Source: Blakeslea trispora
Lineage: Eukaryota; Mucoromycota; Mucoromycetes; Mucorales; Choanephoraceae
Assembly (NCBI GenBank): GCA_025331445.1
Contig: JAIWNE010000058.1
Span: 124,001-188,000 of the forward strand
Length of the DNA stretch: 64,000 nucleotides
Direction: 5' to 3'
Below the pieces are notes generated by a model, which was not told where the DNA came from, searched no databases, and worked only from the letters and a program-made list of their open reading frames with translations. The translations under genes were made by a program, and so were the position numbers. Shown one piece after another: positions 56,420 to 64,000 of the stretch. Each line of letters opens with the position of its first letter. The first letter of the stretch is position 1.

Positions 56420-57338
56420 CAAATTGATACATGTCGTATTTTGTTTTGTGTCGCCTTTCGTTCTATTTGTGGTTGTAATGGTGTTGAGTTCGAGATTAGT
56501 GATGTTGAACAAGTTGGTGTTGAAGTGTGATGAAGAAGAAAAAGCCTGTCAAAGAAAAATTTGTGTCTTCTGGTCGGAAAATCAATTGGTTAGGAATAGA
56601 AATGGCTGTGAGTGTCTATCAAGTAGGCCTATTACTGGTGTTGGAGTGTTGCCTATTCCCTTCGTTGCTTGTGTTACTACTATTTCCTTTGCATTCATAT
56701 CATCATCATTATTGTTCATATCATTTTTCTGTTTCTCTTATTTTTATTTTATTTTAATTACTATTTTTATTTATTCTCTTTGTATCTCTATGTATTCCAT
56801 TCCTTTATTTTATTTTTGTTCTTTTCCCGTTTATCTTGTATCTCTTGTGGTAACCTCGTGCTCTTGCCGACTCTCGGTGTTGTTAAGAAGAAGTCAATTG
56901 AATGTGAGTTCAATTTATTGTCAAGTACAAGGTTACATCCTGTCAAGAATGATTGTGTTGCTTGGTGCAACTTAGACCCTGTCGGTGATCATTGTCAAAA
57001 AAAAATATTTAACAAAAAAAAAGGGTAACTCTAGAAACTGAAGGCGCTCGAATATTGATTGTAACAAGAAGTAACTGTGTGGTGTAAATTACTTGAAGTA
57101 TAAGTAATGTCTCTATTTTTATCATTGTAATAAACAACCTCTTTCTTTTACTTTTCCTGATTTACATACTTCTTCAATTTCCTTTTTGAAGCTAACAAGT
57201 GCCTAAATCCATATTATTCTCTGCAGATAATTACGACGTAGTCTTTTACAGTCTTCTACTGAATATTATATCATTTGTGTTTATTTTTGTGAAGTCAAAT
57301 ATCAAAGGTAAACATAAGAGAGAATTATACCACTGTCA
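56420..57338 (+). repeat. LTR-like element E4b, relative of E2
   Basis: It starts TGATACATGTCG and ends ACTGTCA, followed by TAAT (57339-57342). It shares several ordered blocks with E2. It is non-coding; T-rich tracts occur at 56690-56860. Confidence 0.5.
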
Positions 57339-57342
57339 TAAT

Positions 57343-57794
57343 TTGTCAGGCCAGCTATAGTAGATAGCAGTAACGAAAGTGCGAAGAAAGCACTACACCT
57401 CACCCGTGTCGGACGCACGTCGGACACGTGCGGCTAACATGTGCTTATTTTTCCAACTTTTGATTTTGACTATTAAAATTGCTGTTTTTTTTGCAGAAAT
57501 GTAGATGTATCTTCTAGGCTTCCAAAACTTCTTACAAATTTAAAATTGGATGTATATTCATAAAGTTATTACCATTTACATTTCTTTTATCATTTCACTG
57601 TTTAAAGAAATTTCGCTCTTTAAATTTTTTGGCAGTGATTTTTTCTCTGCCTAAGATTTTGAAGCAACTTGATTTTCTTAATGCTGAGGAGTTTGAAATG
57701 TCTTGTCATTTTTTCTTCAAAAAATACAAAGACCTGAAAAATCACTGCTTAAAAAATTGGAAAATACTTTCGGAAACGAGAAAATTTGTCTTTT
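57343..57794. other. Unassigned sequence with a GC-rich palindromic island
   Basis: It begins TTGTCAGGCC, possibly the start of one more LTR. At ~57403-57433 a GC-rich run contains GTGTCGGACG and CGTCGGACACGTGCGG, near-palindromic in otherwise AT-rich DNA. No gene seen. Confidence 0.35.
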
Positions 57795-57804
57795 AGACAT
57801 TAGA

Positions 57805-57915
57805 TTACCAAATAAGACAGTGTAATATATATGCTTGTGATCTTCTCTTTATTTAATGTCAGCGAAAAATATAAAATTTTTCTCTAATCTAATATATAAC
57901 AAATTGATCTTCTAA
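57805..57915. repeat. Left inverted terminal repeat of the DIRS element
   Basis: About 110 bp that match the inverse of ~61968-62079, with scattered differences (for example AAAATTTTTC versus AAGTTCTTC). Confidence 0.88.
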
Positions 57916-57949
57916 GCGAGTATAAAGGGTAAGGGAGGGAGGGCCTATT

Positions 57950-58064
57950 ACACTGTCTTATTTGGTAATCTAATGTCTAAAAGACAATTCTGAGTGTCGA
58001 AATAAATTTCTCTCAGAATTTATTGAGACCACGATTACCAAATAAGACAGTGTAATATATATGC
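57950..58064. repeat. Internal complementary region of the DIRS element
   Basis: The first part (57950-57988) is the inverse of 57797-57832. The second part (57989-58060) is the inverse of the right end 62055-62126. Their junction predicts the joined ends of a circular intermediate. Confidence 0.85.
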
Positions 58065-60233
58065 TTATCCAGAGACAAGTTCTTCCTGATGTTCCACAGC
58101 ATCAAAGAATGCATCATCTTCTTCCAAAAAATTAGACTCAATAGTAAAGGAGGAAGCAGGAGCTACAGGAAGGAGAGTGTTGGTAAAATCAAATTGAGCG
58201 AGATGTTCCCGACGATAATGATTTTCAAAGACAGAATCGTTTGACCAGTTCCCCATGGTAACGATATCCTCTCTTGGAACACCACGCTTGAGGGCTAAGG
58301 ATGAGGCCAAGGAGCGAACTGATATGCGACTGTCCGTAGTAGAGCAAGAAAGAAAATTTCGGAGCCAAATTCCAATGGTGCGATCCACTAAGTGGGAGGA
58401 AGGAGACTTAGTGTGTACAAAGAGGAGGGAGCAGGAAGCATGGCGCCTATTTCTCAAGGGCAAGAAGATCCGAAGCGTATCCACGGGGCAAAGGAAACGG
58501 TCTTGATGAGGTTTTACCTCGTAAGACTTGATGATACGACGGCCTGCTCGTTTCTCTTTTGGACCCACCACCTCAAAAGAAAGCACACCCGAAACCGAGT
58601 CGATGACCAGGGACGAAAAGGGAATGCGATTCAAATCGGAAGGGCGCAGAAAGCAAGTAAACGCCAAAAGAAAAGCAAGCTTGCGTTGGCAAGAAGACAA
58701 AGTAGAAGTCAACGATTGTCGGAGCAAGGTAAAAGTGGGAGTCAAATCCACAGTTGGTTTGTGCAATCGGACAGGAGGAGCTCGAGCCTTTTGAGAGCGT
58801 AAGAACACGGCTATGTCTGCACTGTTGCGAATGGTCGCCGGGTCACGATGCAGGTGAGTTACTGCCGTACGAGCCAGAAGAAGAGTTGCCACTTGATAGT
58901 TCTTGTACAGTTTGAGATCCGCCAAGAAATTGATCATGTCGACCGGAGAATAGCTGTTGGAGGAAATGCCATGATAGTAAGCCCAACGAAGGAAATGATG
59001 ATGATGCGGACGGTAGGAGCGGTTGGTAGGTGTATCCGCCAGAAGTGTATCCATCATTATCTTTCTAGCATCTTTCCCTAATGCAATGGAGGTCTGGAAG
59101 CGAGACCGGATAGCCTCCATACGGAGAGTCTCCAGCTGCTGTTGGCTAAGGGATGAGCAGTCAAAGGGGTTGTCACTTGGACGCTGTCGTTTGGGAGCAG
59201 TAGTGGCTGATCGACACTCAATTGGAGGGGCAGAGGGAACCAGAGTGCTTGCGTCCAAAGAGGGACTACCAATGTGGCAAATGGCACTTGATCGAAGCGA
59301 ATCTTCTCCAGACATCTCGAGATCAGGTTCCAAGGTGGATGCATAAATGGGTTTACGAAGTTGGACCAGTTCATCGTGAATGCATCTGTCCAGATCGACC
59401 CCGGATCCGGTAACCACGCTACGTATTTTGGGAGGAGGTGGGTCGTCCTGTCGGCGAAGAGGTCTATATCGTGAGGACCCCATGCCTGTTGGATTCGATC
59501 GAATATCCTTGGTTTCAACATCCATTGATTCTTCAAAAATATTCGGCGGGACTCGTAATCTGCAGCTTGATTCTCCAAACCAGGTATGTGGCGAGCCAAC
59601 AACAGTATACCCCTCTGGAGACACCACTTCCAAAGATGGATGGCTAGCTGCATCAATGGTACTGACCTGGTACCTCCTTGTTTGTTGATATAGGCCAGAG
59701 AGGTTGTGTTGTCTGTCCTGACCAAAATAGTCATGTTGTTGAGGTCTTGAAAAGTTTGGAGAGCTAGATGGGCCGCCTTCAACTCTCTCCAGTTGATTGA
59801 CATATCTGCCTCTTGTGGGGTCCAGAAGCCGTACGCCGTCCTTGGAGGAAGAGTGTCCTGTGGAGGTACATAGCAACCCCAACCTGTGTCGCTTGCATCC
59901 ACATAGATGGTCTGATCCGGAGTCTGTGGAAGAATGCTCCGGCCATTCCAAGAGGAGAGGTTGTCTTGCCACCATTTCAACTCCTTGAGGCACTCTTTCG
60001 GAAGGGAGAGAGGAATATCCCAGTCGGCCTTGTTGTGAACCGATAGGTTCTTCGTCTGTAGTAGGTACCGGGTATACAAGCGAGCTGGGAGGACTGCAAA
60101 CGTAGCTGCTTGTATCCTCATGGTGAGACTGTGAATTACCCGTGGTGACTGGATAGGATTTCGTATTACCTGTTGGATGGATCGGCGTAAATCGCGCAAC
60201 TTTTTGGTAGGCAAACGAGCAGTCATGGAGCAA
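58065..60233 (-). CDS. Tyrosine recombinase ORF of the DIRS element
   Basis: The recombinase domain occupies roughly residues 340-722. A SAM-like N-terminal core-binding region (PHHHHFLRWAYYHGIS, LYKNYQVATLLLARTAVTHL) leads to the catalytic domain: Arg in CFLRPSDLNRI, the second Arg in RISVRSLASSLAL (the usual His two before it is replaced by Ser), and the nucleophile Tyr673 in FENHYRRE. An acidic tail ends at 58065. The upstream ~385 codons (60233-59080) stay open while overlapping the RT-RNase H gene in another frame; overlapping RT and recombinase frames are typical of DIRS1. The true start is unknown. Confidence 0.85.
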   Translation of the reverse strand: MLHDCSFAYQKVARFTPIHPTGNTKSYPVTTGNSQSHHEDTSSYVCSPPSSLVYPVPTTDEEPIGSQQGRLGYSSLPSERVPQGVEMVARQPLLLEWPEHSSTDSGSDHLCGCKRHRLGLLCTSTGHSSSKDGVRLLDPTRGRYVNQLERVEGGPSSSPNFSRPQQHDYFGQDRQHNLSGLYQQTRRYQVSTIDAASHPSLEVVSPEGYTVVGSPHTWFGESSCRLRVPPNIFEESMDVETKDIRSNPTGMGSSRYRPLRRQDDPPPPKIRSVVTGSGVDLDRCIHDELVQLRKPIYASTLEPDLEMSGEDSLRSSAICHIGSPSLDASTLVPSAPPIECRSATTAPKRQRPSDNPFDCSSLSQQQLETLRMEAIRSRFQTSIALGKDARKIMMDTLLADTPTNRSYRPHHHHFLRWAYYHGISSNSYSPVDMINFLADLKLYKNYQVATLLLARTAVTHLHRDPATIRNSADIAVFLRSQKARAPPVRLHKPTVDLTPTFTLLRQSLTSTLSSCQRKLAFLLAFTCFLRPSDLNRIPFSSLVIDSVSGVLSFEVVGPKEKRAGRRIIKSYEVKPHQDRFLCPVDTLRIFLPLRNRRHASCSLLFVHTKSPSSHLVDRTIGIWLRNFLSCSTTDSRISVRSLASSLALKRGVPREDIVTMGNWSNDSVFENHYRREHLAQFDFTNTLLPVAPASSFTIESNFLEEDDAFFDAVEHQEELVSG

Positions 60234-60958
60234 CTGTCTAGAAGAAAACCCAGATGTTCTAGAGTTTGGGAGGGTTCAAACACTGATTTCTTCGCATTGA
60301 CTAGCCAGCCCAAATCTTGCAGCTTTTGTAGGACCAGTTGAGTCTGCTGAGATACCAGGGATTTGGAGTCTGCAATAATAATCAGGTCGTCCAAATACAT
60401 GCTCAGGCGAATTTGTTGCGATCTGGCCCAATCCAAAAGAGGTTTTGTCAGCTTGGTGAACAGGAAGGGAACCACCGACAAACCAAACGGGGTAGTTGTA
60501 AATTGGTAGGTTTGATCTTGCCAATTGAACCGTAGGAAACGACGAGACGAAGGGTGAATTGGAATGTGGAGAAAGGCATCTGAAAGGTCTATCGAAGTCA
60601 TCCAGTCGTTGGGTTGAAGCAAGTGACAGACTTCTGAGATGGTCTCCATCTTGAAGGAGGGACAGTCGAGATAGCGATTGAGAGCTTTCAAATTGAACAC
60701 GGGTCGACTGCCGCCATTCTTTTTGGGTATTACAAACATTGAGCTGAAGAAGCCTGGTTGTAGGTCTGAGAGAGGAACTTTCTCGATGGCATTCTTCTGA
60801 AGCAGAGACGTAATCTCCTGGTCTAAAAGAAGTTTCTGCTCCGGGTTGTAACATATGATGGGTGTTCCTTGATGAGAGGTGGAAGGAGAGGAGTGGAAGG
60901 GCAGGCGGAACCCGTCTTTTACGACGGAGACTATCCAATCTGCTTTGCAAATCTCCAT
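59078..60958 (-). CDS. Reverse transcriptase-RNase H of the DIRS element
   Basis: 626 residues from the first ATG (60958); the frame is open further upstream through GRLSRFVSAW and overlaps the gag end in the -1 frame. RT motifs: SSMFVIPKKNGGSRPVFNLK, MTSIDLSDAFLHIPIH, FTTTPFGLSVVP, and MYLDDLIIIAD (Asp190-191). RNase H: IYVDASDTGWGCYV, INWRELKAA, LVRTDNTTS, and QAADYESR. The DIRS-specific C-terminal extension follows (DIDLFADRTTHLLPKYVAW, TLVVPLWTQALWFP). No break seen. Confidence 0.92.
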   Translation of the reverse strand: MEICKADWIVSVVKDGFRLPFHSSPSTSHQGTPIICYNPEQKLLLDQEITSLLQKNAIEKVPLSDLQPGFFSSMFVIPKKNGGSRPVFNLKALNRYLDCPSFKMETISEVCHLLQPNDWMTSIDLSDAFLHIPIHPSSRRFLRFNWQDQTYQFTTTPFGLSVVPFLFTKLTKPLLDWARSQQIRLSMYLDDLIIIADSKSLVSQQTQLVLQKLQDLGWLVNAKKSVFEPSQTLEHLGFLLDSCSMTARLPTKKLRDLRRSIQQVIRNPIQSPRVIHSLTMRIQAATFAVLPARLYTRYLLQTKNLSVHNKADWDIPLSLPKECLKELKWWQDNLSSWNGRSILPQTPDQTIYVDASDTGWGCYVPPQDTLPPRTAYGFWTPQEADMSINWRELKAAHLALQTFQDLNNMTILVRTDNTTSLAYINKQGGTRSVPLMQLAIHLWKWCLQRGILLLARHIPGLENQAADYESRRIFLKNQWMLKPRIFDRIQQAWGPHDIDLFADRTTHLLPKYVAWLPDPGSIWTDAFTMNWSNFVNPFMHPPWNLISRCLEKIRFDQVPFATLVVPLWTQALWFPLPLQLSVDQPLLLPNDSVQVTTPLTAHPLANSSWRLSVWRLSGLASRPPLH

Positions 60959-61008
60959 CCAGGCAGAAACGAACCTGGACAGACGTCCCCCGACCTCTGA
61001 CGTGCCAT

Positions 61009-61935
61009 CTACTGGCGATTGTTCTTGATGAACGGATTGGTGTTGGGTTTGTGTTGTGTTCCTTGGGAACGGTTGCCGTGGCGTTGTCCATGGCTTCTGG
61101 TGTTGTTCGAGAACCCGCCCTGACCCATGGGCGGACCTGCTCGAAAAAACGGATTGTTAGAAGTAGCGCCAGTGTTGTTGCTACTATTAAAGCTGGGTTG
61201 ACCCGAATTGTTGTTCTTGCGACGATTGCGCTGCAAGAAGGATGAAGCTTCTCGCATGGTTTTCTGGGCGGCAGATTGATGCGAAACAGCATCCGTGAAA
61301 CTTTCAGGCGACATCAGATAGTTATGTGTGTCATTGGTGGCAGCCTTGAAAGCCGGATGAACAGCTCGAAAGTTGATGTCCAGTCGAGAGGACGAAATAG
61401 TCGAACTGACGTTCAACAACAACGTACGAACATCTGCCAAGATAGCAATGAAGCGTTGAGTTTCCTCCATAGGAAGGTTAGTGGTGCATATTTCACTACC
61501 CAAAATATCCAAAGGGCAAAATACTCCAGAAATCAAATATCGGAGGTTGCGCAAAGTAGCATCCTCTTGAGCCTGGCCCTTGTTCATTTTGCGTCTTGAA
61601 TCGGGCATTGTCTGTGGTGGCTGATAATTAGTGTTGCTCATAGGAGGATATGTGTCAATAATGGAACCCCTTTCATCGTCTGTGAGTGTGGTACTTTTAA
61701 ACAGATTGCGATCTAAACCGAGGCTACTCTGCACTTCCACATCAGGCGTCCATTCAAATCGAGGACAAACCCCAAAGGAGTGTAAGGTTGAGGTCTCACC
61801 AGAATCCTGTGACCCCTTGTCACCCCTGAGTGCCGATTGTTCTTGTGCTACAAGCAGTCCTTTCAGCAACTGTTGCGTTTCTTCCAATTGGTTCTTTAAA
61901 AAGCTAAAATCTTCGTCTGAAGGCATGATAGTCAT
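61009..61935 (-). CDS. Gag-like protein of the DIRS element
   Basis: 308 residues from ATG 61935 (MTIMPSDEDFSFLKNQLEET; the next ATG is 61926). An N-terminal coiled coil (FLKNQLEETQQLLKGLLVAQ) is followed by a helical core (MEETQRFIAILADVRTLLLN, INFRAVHPAFKAATNDTHN) and a Gln/Asn/Gly/Arg-rich tail (RNRRKNNNSGQPSFN ... MGQGGFSNNTRSHGQRHGN). No zinc knuckle. It lies just inside the right inverted repeat. Confidence 0.8.
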   Translation of the reverse strand: MTIMPSDEDFSFLKNQLEETQQLLKGLLVAQEQSALRGDKGSQDSGETSTLHSFGVCPRFEWTPDVEVQSSLGLDRNLFKSTTLTDDERGSIIDTYPPMSNTNYQPPQTMPDSRRKMNKGQAQEDATLRNLRYLISGVFCPLDILGSEICTTNLPMEETQRFIAILADVRTLLLNVSSTISSSRLDINFRAVHPAFKAATNDTHNYLMSPESFTDAVSHQSAAQKTMREASSFLQRNRRKNNNSGQPSFNSSNNTGATSNNPFFRAGPPMGQGGFSNNTRSHGQRHGNRSQGTQHKPNTNPFIKNNRQ

Positions 61936-61967
61936 TTTCCAAGCGGTAATGTCCAGACGAGCGAAAA

Positions 61968-62079
61968 AGAAGATCAATTTGTTATATATTAAATTAGAGA
62001 AGAACTTTATATTTTTCGCTGACATTAAATAAAGAGAAGATCACAAGCATATATATTACACTGTCTTATTTGGTAATCG
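61968..62079. repeat. Right inverted terminal repeat of the DIRS element
   Basis: Inverted partner of the left repeat. It probably carries the promoter and leader for the minus-strand genes. Confidence 0.88.
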
Positions 62080-62126
62080 TGGTCTCAATAAATTCTGAGA
62101 GATATTTATTTCGACACTCAGAATAT

Positions 62127-63200
62127 AAAATTGAGAACGAGACTCACAAAATAGTTGAGAAAATCTTTTAAAAATGGGAAATAAAAATCTTAAAGCACTA
62201 AAAAAGAGAATCTCAAAAAAAAAAAAGATACTAGAAAAAATAAATAAAAAAAAGAGGTTGAAAAAAAAAAGAGATAAAGTGCGTCCAGTTTGTAATCGCC
62301 ACAGTTTGGTGGTGAAAATTTTTGGCACTTTTGGAGCAAAATAGCAACTTTTTTTTGCAGACAAAATTAAAAAGCGAGGCCGACCATCTGTTCAAAATTT
62401 AATTCTCTATCGATCCTCGGAGCAGTGTAAGAACATCCCCGGATTTTTTAAAAGTGGTAAAAATGCATATAACTTTTTGTACGGACTGCTAGATGTACTA
62501 GCATCAATTTGCAACAATTGCTGACCCTCAAACATCATTGGCTGACTATAAATAATTTCTGTAAAATTTGCAACAATGCCATGTAAATTATCTATCAATA
62601 ATATTTGATTAGAGGTATTGTTGGCTTATTGGTCAACACGTTAACCTTTTACCAGAAAAACGTAAGTTCGAATCTTGCTGGGCTCTATTTTTATTTTTTA
62701 TATTTATAAAGTGAAATCAATAGCTCAAACCTTTCTTTTGATTGCTTTGTTATTGATGGTGCATTTTTCAATAGTTTTGTATTCCAAATAGCTAAGATAG
62801 CTTTTATTTTTCATGAAAAGAAATAAAAAATCTAAGATGATACAGCTTTTTATTTGACGTCAAAAAATATGTTAGCAACAATGTATTGAAATGATCACAT
62901 CAAAGCTGCTGTATTTTATTTCTTTTTAAAATTAGTAAAAAAGAAAATACTTATTCTTTTAAATAAATATAATACAACAGCGATAAAAGTTTTAAATTAC
63001 TTCATTAAAGTTTGATTTTTATCTTTTTACTTGAATGAAGTTAAATGATCTTTAAATAAAATATGTTAGATTATAAAATAACTAGTTCATTATTTTTAGA
63101 AACCAACTAAACATTTGCTAATAATTGTCTTCTGAATAAATCGTTTGGGGTTTTTTTTAAAAAAAAGAATTGAGCATTTATTGAATTAATTAATAAAAAA
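62127..63200. other. AT-rich intergenic stretch
   Basis: No convincing ORF. At ~62625-62690 there is a tRNA-like block (TGGCTTATTGG A-box-like, GTTCGAATC B-box, then a T run), but the acceptor ends do not pair. The rest is A/T-rich with homopolymers. Confidence 0.4.
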
Positions 63201-63204
63201 ACTT

Positions 63205-63991
63205 TTAATCATTCTCATCGTAATCAGTGATAAAAGGTGGATTAATTTGGGCACGAGCAAATTGTACTTCTTTAAGTACTTTTTCAATACCACCCCAAAT
63301 GTCTCCAAAATGCTTTCTTGTCCAAATAAACTTCAACAAAACCCAAGGCATCATTTGTTTGTTTCTTTGGCGAGGAGTAACATTAATTTTTATTCCATGC
63401 CATGTGCCTATTTAATTTATTAGTAAAAAAATAACTTAAGATATAAAATAACTTACCTTCAATCGTGTTTGTATGAACACCTTCTTCGGTAACATATTCT
63501 ACACTATGATTCACTGTAAAATGCTCATAGAGTCTACCTAACTCTTCAATTCGATCATATGCTTTCCAACAATCCGTGTGGATGATGGATCCAGGAAGCA
63601 CATGTCTTTCGATTACATCCAATAAAGTAGCAGCTGTTCGATTGGGCGCAGTAACCAAAAAGCATTTTCTTTCATCTGATCGTTCGATACCACCAAAGAC
63701 CCAAACACCTTCAACTCGATGACCTTGATGATATTTCCTTTTTCCAAACTTGGATTCATCTAATTCTACAATAACACCTGGTCCACCAATCTTCACATCA
63801 TCGTTACGAATGTCTTCTTGGATCATTTGATACCATCCATTCATTAACTCTCTAATAGAGTTAAATGAAGTACCAACAAAAAGAGTCAACTGGGAATTAC
63901 GCATGCCTAAAGCCCAGCCATATAGGAATCGCATTACTTCAGCTTCGTTCAATTTGCGATTTTCGAAAAAAGAGTTTTTTTTTGCTGTCAT
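63205..63991 (-). CDS. Merlin-type (IS1016/ISXO2-like) transposase, 5' partial
   Basis: Two exons: 63991-63457 and 63407-63205, with a 49-bp GT-AG intron (63408-63456) splitting the Gly codon after IE. The DDE core has VELDESKFGKRKYHQGH (first Asp), VWVFGGIER, SIIHTDCWKAYDRI (second Asp) and the Glu in VHTNTIEGTWHG, and ends ITDYDEND-stop. An ATG exists at 63991, but relatives carry an N-terminal zinc ribbon before the FFENRKL-like string, so another exon probably lies beyond the window. The frame is intact. Confidence 0.88.
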
Positions 63992-64000
63992 TTCTTTGCC

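Larger units (their letters stand above)
57795..62126 (-). mobile_element. DIRS-type tyrosine-recombinase retrotransposon (4.3 kb)
   Basis: Gag, RT-RNase H and tyrosine recombinase ORFs lie on the minus strand in that order, between inverted terminal repeats starting GATTACCAAATAAGACAGTG (left 57805-~57915; right ~61968-62079, inverted). An internal complementary region at ~57950-58064 repeats, inverted, the left end plus its outer ~15 bp and the right end plus its outer ~45 bp, joined at ~57989. This is the layout of DIRS1. There is no direct target duplication, as expected for the mechanism. All three main frames are open. Confidence 0.92.

Noticed and set aside
58255..60046. Plus-strand ORFs opposite the DIRS genes
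   Set aside because: No protein-like motifs; they mirror the GC-richer coding strand of RT and recombinase.
62625..62690. tRNA-like block with A/B-box-like motifs and a T run
   Set aside because: The T arm pairs, but the acceptor strands and D arm do not; no intact cloverleaf, so not called as a tRNA.

Overview
The window looks like a repeat-dense region of a fungal chromosome. An early-diverging, Mucoromycota-like (Mucorales-type) fungus is the best guess. Reasons: AT-rich DNA, short 48-62 bp GT-AG introns, a tRNA gene with a plain Pol III T-run, and a mix of DIRS, Ty3/Gypsy, Tc1/IS630, Mutator-like (MULE), KDZ, CACTA/Plavaka-like, LINE and Merlin elements. The species cannot be fixed from sequence alone. 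I see no clear single-copy host protein gene. The only evident non-transposon gene is a tRNA-Ser.

Layout. 1-2010: 3' end of a decayed MULE carrying an OTU protease domain, then a dispersed repeat. 2059-9400: a decayed KDZ transposase (minus) and an unrecognised spliced minus-strand gene remnant. 9651-11356: an IS630/Tc1-type element with TIRs and a TA duplication. 11372-14748, 15957-22600 and 23766-26241: three copies (A, B, C) of one MULE family, each with TIRs. B is split by a 4.26-kb CACTA/Plavaka-like element (16790-21048). C sits inside a LINE (22601-27275) with a 9-bp duplication. 28156-47285: a Tc1 element that received a Ty3/Gypsy element (29797-47197, duplication AGGGG). That element's 5' LTR received a 3.86-kb TIR element (30006-33867), and its 3' LTR received a second, nearly complete MULE-OTU (43073-47108, duplication TACTTATA).

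47299-47380: tRNA-Ser(AGA), minus strand. From 10 bp upstream of it, several LTR elements are stacked head to tail, each separated by the same tetranucleotide TAAT (47386-57342). They include a Ty3/Gypsy element with 454-bp LTRs that look identical and intact ORFs (48944-55551). This points to repeated integration at one Pol III start site. 57795-62126: a structurally complete DIRS element with inverted termini, an internal complementary region, and gag, RT-RNase H and tyrosine recombinase ORFs. 63205-63991: a Merlin (IS1016-like) transposase gene with one intron, running off the window.

Most interesting signals: the TAAT-punctuated LTR stack beside the tRNA gene; a textbook -1 frameshift signal (GGGAAAA, 6-nt spacer, perfect 9-bp hairpin) joining gag and pol of the intact element; integrase on its own ORF in both Ty3/Gypsy elements; an intact accessory ORF with its own TATA box in the env position of the older element; the OTU protease fused to a MULE transposase; and the DIRS internal complementary region, which records both element ends.
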